Below are positions 22,650 through 22,666 of a DNA stretch of 22,666 nt, piece after piece. Numbering within the stretch: position 1 is the stretch's first letter; each line of letters opens with the position of its first letter. The DNA comes from Bacteroidota bacterium (GTDB lineage: Bacteria; Bacteroidota; Bacteroidia; Bacteroidales; Prolixibacteraceae), in NCBI GenBank assembly GCA_023488865.1, contig JAMDDG010000327.1, forward strand, positions 1 through 22,666, given 5' to 3'. Below the pieces are notes generated by a model that made no database searches, was not told the DNA's origin, and worked only from the letters and a program-made list of their open reading frames with translations. The translations under genes and the position numbers were made by a program.

Positions 22650-22666
22650 ATTATACCAAGTATCAC

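Overview
The window looks like Bacteroidota chromosome, probably of a Bacteroidales-like lineage, with the left end of an integrated phage. The evidence for the phylum is that almost no gene has a Shine-Dalgarno sequence and starts are A-rich instead. Several starts are preceded by TAnnTTTG-type -7 boxes, in the best cases with a TTG about 19 bases upstream. The protein types also fit: a DUF4369/TlpA-like lipoprotein, a TonB-plug-like mini-protein, and a Bacteroidetes-type phage integrase. No species can be named from the sequence alone.

Bases 1-775 hold the 3' end of groEL with its terminator, then mntP (Mn efflux). Bases 776-3560 are an AT-richer accessory island. It contains a minus-strand pair (a signal-peptide mini-protein broken by an in-frame TGA, then a TlpA-like lipoprotein), an unlisted 52-codon ORF resembling a serine-recombinase linker, and a DinD-family gene. 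The island abuts an initiator tRNA-fMet (3646-3718, minus).

Bases 3836-14402 are housekeeping. An envelope/isoprenoid cluster comes first: M23 peptidase, dxr, rseP and tatA. It converges on a tetR-type gene and rnr, both on the minus strand. A plus-strand group follows: metF (with a candidate 42-residue leader ORF overlapping its start by 4 bases), rdgB, recO and a class I aminotransferase homologue. That last protein has lost the PLP-binding lysine and the neighbouring cofactor-contacting Asp and Tyr, so it looks like a pseudoenzyme.

A tRNA-Arg (CCT anticodon) at 14502-14576 marks the chromosome/prophage border. It is followed by a hairpin whose right half is tandemly duplicated (2 x 23 bp), then a tyrosine integrase on the plus strand. 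The rest of the window is the end of a phage late operon on the minus strand, read from 22649 down to 16113. In order it encodes a small conserved phage-like protein, a small membrane protein with an HExxH motif, a 1403-residue modular tail-tip/receptor-binding protein, a small membrane protein, a cell-wall hydrolase with three N-terminal membrane segments fused to a CHAP-like domain, and a lipoprotein with a C-terminal membrane helix. The last two (with or without the small membrane protein) form a plausible compact lysis cassette: an export- or holin-type module fused to an endolysin, plus a unimolecular spanin. The phage's head, packaging, replication and regulatory genes lie outside the window.

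The observations most worth following are the catalytic-residue-deficient aminotransferase, the membrane-endolysin fusion with candidate u-spanin, the small HExxH phage protein, the integrase lacking the usual box I arginine, and the metF leader ORF.
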